A stretch of 64,000 nucleotides of DNA from Straminergon stramineum (lineage: Eukaryota; Streptophyta; Bryopsida; Hypnales; Calliergonaceae): NCBI GenBank assembly GCA_963920665.1, contig OY987267.1:8866001-8930000 (forward strand), in the 5' to 3' direction. Each line of letters starts with the position of its first letter. Within the stretch, counting starts at the first letter, position 1. Below the pieces are notes generated by a model. That model was not told the origin of the DNA and did no database searches. It worked only from the letters and a program-made list of their open reading frames with translations. This document shows positions 23,101 to 36,011 of this stretch, in pieces. A program made the translations under genes and the position numbers.

Positions 23101-26100
23101 GACTCTCTACCAAAATTGCCACCATCATTGCTAGCATCAACGTCCGACAAAACCTCCCTACAGATATTGCATTTAATGCACACCACAAATAGAAGAGTGC
23201 ATAGGTTCCCTATAAATATCTCATAGTGATACATAATCAGCCTGAATGTTCCACTGCACCTTGGGCAAAATCTGTGCTGCAACTACCCGCTCCACAAATA
23301 TGATTGCCCGGAAGTCATCGGTATGCTGATACTTCAGCAAAATTTTAACTAAGGACTGCACTTTCGGAGTCACTTTTCCATCAGCTACTGCAGCTCCAAG
23401 AATCTCATCAACATGTTCACCCACTGATACCACTGCATTGACGCACACCCAAACTCGCCAGTCAGGTACAAGTGAGCAACCATTAAACTATGCAAGATCA
23501 TGAATCAGGAAAAACGAGGAACAATGGGATAGTCATCCTTCATTCAGATAGGATAGATGCATTCCATTCAGACATGAGAAAGATTATCTACTCACCTTGA
23601 GAATCAGGAAGCTCCCCTTCTTCGACATCCATGGCGTCTTGAACCTTGTCACTCTCAACATCTGCAGATTCTCCATTTTCAGCTGCATCTTTACTGCCTA
23701 CGGCACCTTCACGTAGCTCGCAACGCAAGAGACCACAAACTTTTTCCAAGTACTTCTCTTGAAACTTCACGTCTAACTGGTGGTTCTGAATCCTCTCATC
23801 GTTGCGTAGAGTCGTTAAATAATTCAGGGAAACCTTGTAAGCACACCATGGACCCAATTCGTCAAGTGCATAAATTATGGCCCTAAGTTTTTGAGCAAGA
23901 CTAGCTGCACCGTCGCTTTCTGTCCTTTCCGCAACACCATAGACGAGCCGCAACTCCTCTTTCGCACCAGCGTCCCGGGCGCCCATGAATCTCCATTTGC
24001 TGCGCTTGGCACTTGCGTTAGCAGCTTCCTCTACAGTGGCCTCCATCTGCTTTATCTCGTCGCGCAATGAGAGAAACAAGGCCGGTTTATCATACACGAC
24101 CATTGTTTCTGAAGGCATAGGTACATACTTCTCAAGCTCTTCGCGGTCCTTGATAGTACACACAATTGAATCCAGTTTACTTTCTAAATTTCGAATCTTT
24201 ATTGCACAGTCTTCCTGATTCGACACGCCTGCCCAACCGAAAGGAAACAAGCATGCACGTGTCTTAGAGAGAGACGAATAAACCGATAATGCTAATATAT
24301 ATCCAGCAAGCGCTGGAGGTGACAAATTACTCATTTCCAGTAATATCCGAATCTGAAACAATATGCCCCACATAATGCGTTAGCATGATCATAGACAGCC
24401 TGAAGTGTCTGATGAGTACATACCTTTCAGATTTACAGGCGATGCTGTCATTCCAAAGACACAGGGTCGCCTGTCTTTAGAAGAAATATGATAGAACTCG
24501 GACATAACCAATGAGTAGGGATGCTTCTTCACTGCATGGTGGCACTCATCTAGAACGAGTAGGTGAATCGATTCCATTCTCACAATGCTGTGCCTAAGAA
24601 TGTTCAAGAGAATCTGTGCGGTCATCACAAAAACCTGAAGAAAACAGAGTTCCTATCAGATCCAAGGCACAATATTACAGAAAATTTACTTAACCTTTAA
24701 AAGCAATTGCAGAAAGCTAGAAAACTGCACAGAGAAAATAAATCATAACAACACATGGAAAAGACCTATGGAAGATAAAGAAACCAAGGGACAGAATAAA
24801 CTACATCTTTAGTATCGAATTCTCGCTGCCACCTTCGAGCATCCCAGAAGTCTTGACCCATCTCTCCGCAATAATGACCAACGGTAAACTTTGTGCTAGT
24901 ACGAATCACCTCTGCTTGCTGCAAGATTCAGAAATTATATAAGAATCAGAATATTCTCAAAAAGCGTCCCATTCCAACACTAACACACAAGATCTGAGCA
25001 AAATGAAATAGAAAGCGAAACTAAGAGGAAAGACTCCACCTCTAAATCTCAAGAAACCGGACGTATCGAGCCAAAGCTTCAATAGCAGCAATCTAAAAAC
25101 TCAAACAATTTTCACTCGCAAGGAAAAATTTCACAATATTCGTTAAAAAGAATAGAATGGTCTATTGATGTAAATTTCATTTCCAAAAACTCTCCCTCTC
25201 AGAGGCAAACTCAGAGAAACGTAAGCTAATTCAAATTCAATTTCAAATCAACCAAGAGGAAAGGTTCGACCACTGAATCATCAGTAAACCTATGTATCGT
25301 ATCAGAGCTTCAATAGAAGCAATTTAAAACCCAAAGATTTCTACTTGCAACGAAACAATTTCAGGAGATTCGTTCATTTCTTGAAAAAGAGATTGACAAA
25401 TTTCAAGTACCTGGTAGACAAGTGGTACTTTCGGGACAAGAAAGACGGCGAGCATGCGCTTCCCCTGCTCCCGCAACAACTTATGCTTCTCTTTCATCAA
25501 CAGCACAGCAATCAGCGTCTTCCCCGCGCCTGTCTCTAGAAATGCAATGGTGTTCTTCACCTTAGCTTGCGCCAGCACTTCCAGCTGATACGTTCTCGCT
25601 TTCTCCTCTCCCTCTTTCTCCTCCGTCACGACCTCCGCTTCCTTCTCCTTCTCCTTTTCCTTCCCTCCGGCTCGCGGTCGCTCTCTCTCCCTCCCCCGAT
25701 CGCGGCAAGGCAGCGCGCGCGAGCGCCGCTCAGCGCAATCCCGGCTGGAACCAATCCACAGCCTCTCGCGCCCGCTGCCACGAGTCCCGAATTCACGATG
25801 ATACCGCCTCCGCTTGCCATCGCGGTCAGAGTACTCATCGTAATCCTCCTCCGACCTCCCCCGTCTCTCCCGCTCTCGCGACCTTGACCTAGACCTAGAA
25901 ATCATCCGCTGGTCCCCGCTGCTCCTCCTATTCACCTCCCGATCCGACCTCTCCAACACATAACCTCCTCTCCCTCCATTATTCGTCTCCTCGCGACTTC
26001 TCTTGCGACGGTCATATTTGTCCTCCGCGCGCTCATCACGTCCGCGGCGTCCAATTTCATCCCCTCCGCCACGCTTGCGATCTCTACCACCGTCCTCGCC

Positions 26101-26115
26101 GCGCACACGCTCCAT
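14147..26115 (-). CDS. DCL1: Dicer-like 1 ribonuclease (DCL1), 1847 aa, 19 exons
   Basis: Nuclear microRNA-processing Dicer. Exons (5' to 3'): 26115-25411, 24918-24805, 24634-24424, 24228-23596, 23432-23260, 22975-22853, 22173-22013, 21047-20814, 20697-20550, 20345-20163, 19782-19618, 19354-19259, 18455-17824, 17252-17152, 16960-16764, 16588-15647, 15300-15136, 14942-14554, 14318-14147. They total 5544 nt and keep one frame throughout. Domains: Arg/Asp/Ser-rich N-terminus with an RSRSRSRER stretch (1-170); helicase with ETGAGKT (194-200), DECH (302-305) and QSRGRAR (689-695); Dicer dimerisation domain (~790-890); PAZ (~1040-1195); RNase IIIa with E1312, D1316, D1450, E1453; RNase IIIb with E1543, D1547, D1639, E1642; two dsRBDs (~1690-1845). 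All catalytic residues are present. A Glu/Asp-rich insert (~1383-1437) sits inside RNase IIIa, as in other plant DCL1s. The ATG at 26115 is the first in frame after a stop at 26182-26184. Introns 10 and 18 use GC donors. The DCL1 class is clear from collinearity and tandem dsRBDs. Confidence 0.96.
14319..14553 (-). other. DCL1 intron 18 with GC donor
   Basis: The exon ends TACAG and the intron begins GCAAGC; the acceptor is TTTTATAG. This joint gives an in-frame Arg followed by the conserved [10 protein letters not shown] block of dsRBD2. The first GT further on breaks the frame. Confidence 0.75.
17697..17768. repeat. 21-bp perfect direct repeat in DCL1 intron 13
   Basis: TAGGCTATCGTATCTTTCAC plus one C occurs at 17697-17717 and again at 17748-17768, a 51-bp period. 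The sequence between the copies is not repeated. Confidence 0.85.
18564..18654 (-). other. Inverted repeat in DCL1 intron 12 (possible hairpin)
   Basis: ACATTCTGTCCA (18564-18575) and TGGACAGAATGT (18643-18654) form a perfect 12-bp stem with a 67-nt loop. Pairing beyond this is weak, so it does not meet plant microRNA precursor criteria by eye. Confidence 0.35.
19783..20162 (-). other. DCL1 intron 10 with GC donor
   Basis: The exon ends CTGAAG and the intron begins GCAAGGAAG, a good GC-AG donor match; the acceptor is GTGACAG. The joint restores the conserved DILK-GDW sequence (LKGEW in Arabidopsis DCL1). No GT donor nearby gives this. Confidence 0.85.
21105..21136. repeat. GCATCAAA octamer repeat in DCL1 intron 7
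   Basis: Three exact copies and a degenerate fourth, followed by further CATCAC-type repetition. Confidence 0.8.
25023..25380. repeat. Diverged ~125-bp direct duplication in DCL1 intron 1
   Basis: The blocks 25023-25148 and 25254-25380 align with a 231-bp offset. Shared words include AAGAGGAAAG, AGCTTCAATAG and ATTCGTT. It suggests an old tandem duplication near the exon 1 donor. Confidence 0.6.
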
Positions 26116-26600
26116 CAATCCACGCACGAATCCAATCAAACCGTCTCCCCCGAGAATCTCACAATCATGTAATGCAATCTCTCAAGTGCTTCTTCTTCCG
26201 AAGAAGAGAACCGCACACGGCGAGCGATGCAAGCTCCCTGCGCTCGCAGCTCCTCCCACTTCTGCCTCCTCCTTCTCCTCCCAGCTATGGCGTGCAAGCT
26301 TACGAAGAGCTTCTTCGACGATCAGCGACCGATGGACGGGGATCTGCATCCAATGGATGTGACGAACGACCTTCGGTTGCTGACCCGGATGCGACTCTAC
26401 GTCCTTGTGTATCTCGCATGAATGAGGCGAAAGAAGCGGAAAGCCGTCACTGCCAATTGCATACGCATCGCTTATATGGTAATCCTTGTGCACAGGACAA
26501 GTTAGAGGGGTTGATACCCCTCACTTGGGGGGGGGGCCCTTTTGGTTGGCAAATGAGAGGGGGTGGAGAAGGTGAAGTGAATGGATTGTGCACATATGAA
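26116..26600 (-). promoter_or_regulatory. DCL1 5' leader and promoter region
   Basis: GC-richer DNA directly upstream of the DCL1 start. In-frame stops upstream of the ATG support the chosen start. No clear TATA box was found. Confidence 0.5.
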
Positions 26601-28574
26601 ATAATTTAATGAGTTCATGATTTTATTTTGAATGTAGTTAACTAATTTATGATTTAGCTTGAACATTCTTAAACATCAACTCATAGCTTGATTTATACCT
26701 AGTTGTCTTTATTATTTTTTACTTCAATTTTATGAACCATGAATTGTTCAATTTCAATTAGGGGGAATTTAAGGAAATGAATTCATTTTCCTTTAGTTTT
26801 TCAACCTCATTGCACTTTTGTTTCATGAGAAAGTTGTGTTTGCTTGTAATGTTACCTTGTAATTTCGCTCTAGATTACAGTAGTCCATTAAAGTATTCCT
26901 AGTTGTTGCTTTTATAGTGCTTCAATTGTTCAAATTCTCTATACTTTGACTAATTGATTGGGATACATCAAAACAATTCGGATTGTTGTAAAGGTGATAG
27001 TGACTCTCGTCTTTCAAAATCCGATTGAATACATTGTTGTTGAATGTCAATTTACAAGTGTACAACATTTTCTATCATCAAAGCAATTCAAATTGTTGTA
27101 AGGGTGACAATCACTCTCATCTTTCAAAATCTGGTTGAATACATTGTTGTCAAATGTTAGTTTACAAGTGTACAACATTTCCAATCAACAAAGCAATTCA
27201 ACGATATAATATCTTGAAAAGTTTAAGATGGGCCTAACAATGAAAGTAGTGGATTCATTTTATCTAGTTATAACACTTCTACAACTAATCCTACTTTACT
27301 TCTAGTAGAGTAGCTTTGCTATGTCTCAATCTCATTCCAATTTATGTATTTATAGATTGCAATTTATAGTAACTTAAAGTACTCCAACTTTATAGTAATT
27401 GAATCAATGTACTTGCTTGTATTTTTATATATGAGATTTTAATATAATTGGTTTAAATTGGAAGCTTAATTTTACAGTAATTGTTCAATTATTGCTTATA
27501 TGTTGCAATACAATCACTTTTTAATTATACAACCTACCTTTCTCCTAGTTCATAGTCATAGTCTCATTTGTTTAAGCATTCAACTTCTATTTTGCATTTT
27601 CATACACATTTCTATATGATCAAATACTTTTATTGCAAAGATCCATAAGATCAATCATCTATAAACTATCAATGTATTATCTCCCAAGGTATGCAACTCC
27701 GTATTATATGCCCCTCCATATTATATAAGTAATTATAATCACTTATAATATATTTTAGTTCAATCTTAAGAGATATAATTTGTTTTCTTGTAGAAAACTC
27801 TTGTAGTCCTTTTAACAAGGAATCTTAAAATATAATTATATATGAAATAAATATCTTTTGAAGACAACAATAGCATTAAAAATCTAATTTTATGAGTTTT
27901 TTTAATAGATATATCATATACCAAGCTCTCTAACCTTTGGATATTTTTTTTAATAAAAATTTATGATTTTTTCTTACAAATAAAGCACTACAAATGAATT
28001 TTAATTTTAATGGGAAGGAACTTCTTGTATAGATTCTTAAAAATGATGCATATGAGTTTTAATTCTCCAAATTTATTGTGAAGTGTTTTTTTAATAACTA
28101 TACAATCCAACATTTTCTACATCTTATTTTATTTTATTTGGTCTTTACCCAACTTTTTGGTCCTTTTTCATTTTAAATTATTTTTACAAAAGTCATCCTC
28201 TATCAATGCCATTTCAATGCAAATGACCCATGCTTATAATATGAGAGTTGCATGTCCAAAGTCATTTCTTTGCAAGGCTTCTAAACTTTGAAATCCACAT
28301 CAACTTTCTATCAATGTTTTTCTCAATATGCAAAGGACAAACTAAATTAACCATGAGCATGAACCAATGTCCAAGATACTCTTCAAGTTTTACCAACTAA
28401 TTTCCATTAATTCTCATATCAAACTCGTTTTTCAATTACCAATTCCATTTATTTTCTCTATTTTTTACTCTAAATTTTAAAAAATTAAGGTTTCTTCACC
28501 AAAATTTTCCTAAAGTTTTCATGTTGCAATTGATTTCTTCCCAATTCCACCCGCTAACTTTGAACTGCATGATG
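26601..28574. other. Start of the gene desert
   Basis: AT-rich with short frames only, apart from the tandem repeat at 26961-27200. Confidence 0.6.
26961..27200. repeat. 110-bp tandem repeat, two full units plus a partial third
   Basis: CATCAAA(A/G)CAATTC starts recur at exactly 110-bp spacing (near 26966, 27076 and 27186). Each unit contains CTTTCAAAATC and ATACATTGTTGT. Units differ by point changes only. Confidence 0.8.
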
Positions 28575-28826
28575 CTAAATCCTGCTAACAAAGTAGGCCC
28601 CGCAGGGGCATTTTTGTTTTACTCGGGGGTAAAATTAAAACCTGCCCCCTATTTAGAGCCGTGCCGAGGGTATGTTCTAGACCTCTCCGACCGAATTTGG
28701 GGGCTCTGATTGCAAATATGAATTCAGAATTTGCAAAAAAAATAATGTGCAAAAAAAATAAAATTCCTGTGTTTTCCCCATGATAAATCTGGCCCCTACG
28801 GGACCCACTTCGTTTGCAGGATTTAG
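28575..28826. mobile_element. hAT-like MITE
   Basis: CTAAATCCTGCTAACAAAGT at the left pairs with CGTTTGCAGGATTTAG at the right with small gaps. The centre holds TGCAAATATGAATTCAGAA, a word shared with both elements at 37464-37964. Length ~252 bp, non-coding. Confidence 0.7.
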
Positions 28827-29889
28827 TGTCCTCCCTTTGAACTAGCCGCCGTATTTTCCCAAAGACCTGCATCAACCATGACAATCTTATTTCACTCAAT
28901 ACTTTTATTATTGAAAATGTATTTTAAATTTTAAATTTGCAGGCATTGGCTTTTTCCTTGCTGAATATTTTTTTGGAAACAACACTAATTCTTTTCAATT
29001 CCAATTCTCCATGATGGGTGCCAGCCCCCTGCTGGTGATTGGCAGTCTGACTTTTCCGTATTTCTTCGTCCAATAGTTTGGATTTTGGATTTTGGATTTT
29101 TTTACTGTGCTATTGGGCACGGAAGGTTTGTGAATGGTACAAAAAATAAATTAGAGTTGGTCGGCCTTTTGGTCTTCCATCCTTAAAAGATAATAAAAAT
29201 AAAGGACATTCATGTGATGATGTTCAGAAGCTGTGAGAGACTACGTTCATTGGGAAAGAAAAAGAAATTTTCTCTTCAATATGATGGTTTTTTAACGTAA
29301 GTGGGACTACTGCACCTACATACATACATGAACTTACACGGGCTTTTTGGTGCAGTGGAGCTAAGGTAAACCAAGTTACCCCATTCTGCAAGTCAAATGG
29401 AAGCAAGCCCATTGTGGGCACAAATAGTTATATTGGCCCTTAAATGATGCCACGACCATTTCAGGGCCAATGAATGATTAAGAATTCGTCTATATAGGAC
29501 AAAAGTGCAATTGTTTCTCTTTAGAATTTTGTGCAAAAAGGAGAGATCTTGCACAAGAGTTTGACCTCCAATGAGTACTTTTGGTTTTTTTGAAGTAGAT
29601 AATGTCACACAATACCAAAAGGGATGATTTTCAGAGTCACCAACTCGACATTTAAGAGTTAATGGTGTACATTTTAGAACTTGAATACTTTATTTAACTA
29701 TTTTTGGACGATTCAATGAATTTTGGACAAAATTGGTTCTGAGATCTCTAGATAATCATCTCTCAATGTTTTGTAGAGACTTTTGAAAGTCCATTAGAAG
29801 TTAAATGTAAGGTAGGAGGCTCTTGAAGTGACCAGGTTCTAATTGCAAATCCTATCTAGGAATGAATGACATATTGTTTGAAACAACAA
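28827..29889. other. AT-rich intergenic sequence
   Basis: No gene recognised; only short frames. Confidence 0.5.
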
Positions 29890-30127
29890 TGCTAATATGT
29901 GAGCCCATAAATGCGAGCTTGTGAGCATTGAGCCTACATTATAGGTACCTATAATATAGATACCACCTACTATAGAAGGTGTATGTATCATATAACACCT
30001 ATAATATGGGTATTTGTAACATAGATACCCTATAATCATAGATGGTTTCCATGGTATATACACCTATAATATAGATGTGTAGTATTCCACGCTCATGGGC
30101 TCACACTCCTACACTCACTTAATAGCA
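29890..30127. mobile_element. Palindromic MITE, copy 1 of 3
   Basis: Starts TGCTAATATGTGAGCCCAT and ends with an inverted, gapped copy (ATGGGCTCACACTCCTACAC...ATAGCA). The interior is made of CCTATAATATAG-type palindromes. Copies 2 (46863-47094, opposite orientation) and 3 (51436-51660) share ends and interior words. Confidence 0.75.
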
Positions 30128-33100
30128 CTCCTCTTGTTTGAAATATCTATTATTGCCAATGATGAGTTAGGTAGGCTTAAATGGTCACTTCAAGAGCCTC
30201 CTACCTTAGCATTTGAGTGTTGAGGGTGAGGAGTAACCTATATGCTCGTGTGTGGTATATAATACCTACCACATTCTATAGTTTGCCTCTTTCTTGTGTG
30301 GTGACATTTATGATCTCACAAGCTACTCTAATTTGTCCTATTAGTGTGTGCTATGAAATTAAATAATTTACATGCAATCATAATTTTTTACAAGTAAGGA
30401 ATATGTTTGACCATTGAATATGTATTACAATATTGTTATTGATGTTGAAGAGTCTTAAACAAAGTTATGTGGGTAGGAGAGGGTCTTACTAAAAAATCAA
30501 GGATGTGGTTCATTTGACATGCAATGGTCTTCAATTGGATACTTACAATCAAAGAGGGTTGACCATTCCAATGTTGAATTAGTAAAATACCTACACAAAA
30601 CATGTCTTAATTCGTAAAGGCCCAAGGATTATGGACAAAACAAATGTGTTATAAGATATAAGCTCCATAATTTTTAGAAGTTTGTATTGAAGGAGACAAT
30701 GTTAAACATCGAAAGTAGAAATCATTTTTATAATTAAAATTTCAAAAATATATATAGAATTTCTTCAAAAAAAACTTTGAAGTTTTAACTTAAAAGATTC
30801 ACCAAAAATATTGGAAGCATTTGAAATTTGATGTAATTGGTCATAATTGATGTTTCAATTGGTTTGTGCAAAAAAGGCATGAGATTTGGTAACGAGAATA
30901 TCAACACTTTTTGAAATAGGAAACTTTCAAACACCAAGCAAATACTAAATACTTTGCACTACTTTCCTGATAACTTTTGTTTGACCATAGCAATTTTAGT
31001 TTTGAATATATGTAAATAGGAAGACAACTTCATTTAATTTGTGTAGAAAAACAAAATTTTGGATTTTAAATTTTAAATTTTTGCCCCAAAAGGCTACTCA
31101 AATTTGGTCATTGACCATAAAATGTTATTGTGGGCATTAAGGGGATAACAAATACCATTGGTAAAATAAATACCTTGTAAAAAGTTATAACTACATAGAA
31201 ATTTATTCTGTAACATGCATTTATAGGACAAATCAATGTACCTAGTTTTGATATATTTATGGAAAAAATTGAAAATTGGTAATCCCTTTCCAATTTGCTA
31301 ATCATTCATCTATTTTTAAAACACAATGCTTTTCAACATTCATGATATCCCTTGTGCAATGGTTGGATTCAGCAAAAATTAGGTCATTTTTTTCAAAAAG
31401 TTCTTCAAGTCATCTTGTAATTGGTGTCATCAAGAATGTGATGAGGAAATTCGATCTTGGTACTTTTTTGTCAAATTTGACCCTCAGATATTGTATAGAT
31501 TTAACTTTCGCATAGATGATTTAAAATGATAAGACAAAGCATCCAAAGGAATAACTAAGTATATAAATAGTACATAGTCTATGACATTCATTTGATACGT
31601 GCACCCCTAATCATTACTTATTGTATTTAAGCAAAAATTCACTAAAATTTGAATGAAAGAATAGTATGTGCTTGTAGTAAAATAGAAGAGAAGGCATGCT
31701 TCAATGAAAGTAGACTTATTTGTCTTATTTGTGACTAAACCCTAAAGCAATAGGATCATCATGCAAAATTACCATCACTACAATAGTACAATCTTTAATT
31801 TTTGTAGAAATTAATACAATATTGTAATATTTTAGCTTGCACTAATTTCTAATAGTGTAACTTTGAGAGATAGGTATCATATATATTATTGGAATTAATC
31901 ACCATGGAGGATTTTTGGTCAAAAATAGAAAGATACACACTTCTAAAGTTAATTTCAAGAAAGTATCCTAAGGTCATTAGAAATCAAGCACAACATATGT
32001 TCAAAGGATACATTGAACACACAATATGGTGGCTTCATTGAATGGCACATGTTCAATGACTTCTCCTAATGTCATTCTCTAGTGCAAGTTTACCAAACCT
32101 TCCTTCACAACTCATTGTCATGCCCACATTCTTCATTTGAAATTTAACCTCAAGTTCTTGTAGAAGTATATTGAAATCCTACCTGCAACAATTTCTTTTT
32201 TTCTTGAATTTTTATCTTTGAATTTTTTTGCTGAAAGGATTTTTGACTTAAATCAAGTCTTTCATTTCTAAGGTATACACATGGAAATGCGAAAAATGGG
32301 GGTTGAGGCAATTCCTACTTCAAGAGTGTCCATTTAAAGGGAATAGTGGCACAACTAGATATCTCATGCTTTCAACTTTTAAAACTCATTAAATATTGCG
32401 CAAATGTCAAAAAATTATGAAACGACTTGAATCAATTTTCTCTTGTGGAAGCTAACATTCTTAAGAAAATAAATCATCATTTGGACCATCCATCTAGTGA
32501 GAGCAAAAAAAGTGACTTTTGGGGGTGCCTCTACGTTACCTAGGTTGTGTGGTAAGGAATCCTCATCTCTTCCAGTGAAAATGTATTGTAAAAGTTGAAC
32601 GTGAAAAGAATCCAAAGATTAAAAAAAATAGCTTTGAATTTCCATCTTTGAATTTTTTTTTTATCTTCAAATATTTTATCTTTGAATGTTTTTGTCTTTG
32701 AATTTTTATCTTTGACCATCAGGTGGGTATCAAGTGCATCCACATAGCTTTTTGAGCCTGTAACTTTTGGGTAGTAACTGTATGGTCCTCAGTTTTCTTG
32801 GAGAAAAAGAGAAAGTCAAAAAGTTGCCCCCCACCCACTGAGTGAAATTATTCCACTATATCCTCATTTTATGAATTGGATCAGGGGTAGCCTGTTTCAC
32901 CCTTTTCCCCATCCAAATAGTAAACTTTTCATGGTTTTGGGAAGCTCACTTTATTCAATTGGGAATCATTTGGACACCCTTCATTAATGATCATGGACCG
33001 GAAATATATCATTGAAAAGAAAAAAAAAGAGTATTCTTAAATATTGAATGTCATTGATGTTTTGAAAAAAAAATACTATTATTATCAATGATAATGAAGA

Positions 33101-35542
33101 GATATGTCTCTATTTTTATGTAAGGTTTTAACTTCTTAACCCCTCATGACCTAACAACTTATTCACAATGGAGGTTTTCAATGAATTGTTCTATTTTGTT
33201 TGTTTTTTGTGCTTGAAATTTGTAATTTGAACCATACAAAAATAAAGACTACTTTGCCTAGTATGCAAGGGAGGAATTGTGGAAAATATTGACCATTGGA
33301 TTTTAGATTATAACAACTTTGGACAATCAACTTTACAACATAAAAATGCAACTTTGGAGGAAGAAAAATTATAAGAAGATGAATGATGCCTTTTTACCCA
33401 TCCACCCACCCCCCAAAAAATTGTATTGGAATCTAAGGCAAATTCAGGGCTTTTATCATTCTTCAAATGAAAAATAAAAAACTCTCTCAAATTAGTACAG
33501 ATTTTTTAATAGAACAAGAAAAAAGCCAAAAATAGCCAAATTGGATCCTAAATTTTTTTTAAAATTTCTGTATTCTTTTAATTTTTAATTTAATAATTGA
33601 TATAATTATTGTCTTGTTTGGAATATCTTCAAAAAAATTAGAATCATTCTAATTATTTTGTGTTCTTAATTACAGTAAATTGAACCTTGTATTTATTAAA
33701 TATCTAAAAATACAAATTCGAAAATTTTCTCTCCAAACCTAGTTTGTTTGAGCAATGCTAAGTAAAGATTAGAAAGCATTTATCTTAGAAAACATGTTTT
33801 TTCCATCCATACTATTCCTTTCATTGTTAAAAAATAATGTTTGTTCCCTTCTTCTAGTAGACTACATTTCCAAAATAAGTTTTTAAATACTTCTCACATT
33901 GAAGTTTTGAAAATAAAAAAATGCAACAAGTATGTCAACTTGTACCTCTATAAGATCATTCTTTACAAAATATTGAGATTTCTTTCACCCTACCAATAAT
34001 TTGGCATTGAAAATTTGAAGAGGATATAGCGTGTCTTCTAAGTCCTTGATTGGTTAAAAATGACGGGGTTGTCCAAATTTCCCAAAATTGTATAGATGTA
34101 TCATATAATTCAATTTGGAATAATAATTTAATGGGAATTTTTTTTTAAATTGTGAAATATGATTCATTGGTCATATATGTTCATACAATTGGTGTTCAAT
34201 TGCTATTGTAACCAATAGTTTTCAATAAAATATGAAACCAAAAAAAATGATTTTTTTTTCTAAAGTTGGTTATAGATTGAATATTTGTAATTTTCATAAG
34301 TTTTTTTGTAATCCCTAAAGAAACAAACAACATGTTTTTGCAACATAGCAATTTTGGGCAACTCACTAGGAACAAAATTTTCATTTTTTTCCTTTGAAAT
34401 TTTCACATAAGATATGGTTGAGGAGTAGCTTTTAGGCACAACCATTTTCATAACTTTTGACTACATGGTTAAAAAATGATTGCATGATATGTAATTTTCA
34501 TTGCTTGGTGGGCAGCTTGGGAGCTAAAAACATTACTTTTTTTAGAAAGAAAAATTTTCACTTGGTTTCCTAGCTTTACATATAGGTGGACAACTTTGAA
34601 TCATTCATTTTGATCAATGAGATGAAAGTTATGAGGAGTTTTAGCTTGTAGACAATTATGAAATCTCTACTCTAAAATAAATTTGCAAATCCATTATCTA
34701 ACTCAATTTTTCATATTTTTGGATAAAAATTATGAATTAGTTGTAGATTGTTTAATACAATGTTAAAATCATTGAGATTGGAATTTTTCAAATCCATAAC
34801 TAAATTCTTAACAATTTCGTATTTTAAATCATATTCTATTTCTTTCTACTTACAATTTTTTTCAAGGATGAATATGAAATATTTTATCTTGAAATACTAT
34901 ATATGTATTCCAAATTATTTCTTCAACATATTATGACAAATAACGAGTTGTAGGATCTACACATTTTTGTGTAAAAAGTTTGAAAGACGAAATCTAACCA
35001 CATGAGAAGAGTTGAAAATACCCCTTTTTGAAATCAAGCAACATGATCTTGCAATTGGTAAGATTTTTTATTCTGAAATTTTAGGAAAGTGTACTCTAAT
35101 AAGTTAACTAATGGAATCTATAGTTGGATTAGTTAATAAACAAATACGAATGAAGATTTGACCCTTGCCTTGGGATTGAGTACTTTAAAGTAGTTTCGGG
35201 CCTAAAAACATTAAATTCATTTAGGGGTTAAGCTTGAAATCTTAAGTTCTAATTAAAGAAATTTTTAGGATTCTTGTTTTAATTCTATTATTTATTTGCG
35301 TCATTTTTTAAGGGTCATTTCTTGAACTGAAAAAAGATAGATTTTGAAGTCAAGCATACTTTCACTCCTTGAACTATAGAATATTTGTAAGAAATAGTTT
35401 GAAAAATTTGTCCTATACAAATGTAAAAGAAGTAACAAAAGAATCTACAAGTATTTAGACGAATTAAAAAAATTTAGATTTTTTGCACTAAGAACATGTT
35501 TGCATTCATCCATTGTTTGAAATTTGAACGTCTAGTCCTTTA
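30128..35542. other. AT-rich desert
   Basis: Over 5 kb with no supported gene. A degenerate TATCTTTGAATTT-type tandem stretch lies around 32626-32720. Confidence 0.55.
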
Positions 35543-36011
35543 GAGCATCCCCACCCATCTTGCAAAATGGATGACTTGTTAAGAGTGGCTTGCAAAACAG
35601 CCCCACCCGTCCTGCGAAATGGATGACTGGTTAAGAGGATCAGCTTGCAAGTTGATGTTGGCTGGCAAATTGGGGTGGTTTTCGAAGCTGGCTTGCAAAT
35701 CGATTGGGGCTAGCAAAACACGAAAAGACAAAAGAAGAGACCTCTGTGCATTGCTAGCGGAAGCTGCGTGCCGAGGATGCATGATCTTCACGCTTCCAGT
35801 TTTTTAATTCTCCCCTGCCAGTTTAACTTGTGCTTTCTAGAACGTAAGCTTAACTTGGCTACCAGTAAACTTAACTTCTTAATTACCTCCCTCATGGCTA
35901 GTTAACAAGTTGTTGGTGGGGCACTCCCTTCCCAGCCGACTTGCAAAATAGATGGCTGGCATTTTGCCAGCCAAACCACCCTTGCATTTTGCTAGGCGGG
36001 TGGGGATGCTC
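35543..36011. mobile_element. PIF/Harbinger-like MITE
   Basis: The ends are GAGCATCCCCACCC and its reverse complement GGGTGGGGATGCTC, flanked on both sides by TTA (35540-35542 and 36012-36014). A TWA-type 3-bp duplication and GAGCATC ends are typical of PIF/Harbinger (Tourist) elements. The interior repeats TTGCAAAATGGATGAC-type words. GC is higher than the surroundings. No transposase. Confidence 0.75.

Noticed and set aside
25567..26609. Plus-strand frames opposite DCL1 exon 1 and its promoter
   Set aside because: Arg/Ser/Pro-rich antisense reflections of the purine-rich exon; no start context or domain.
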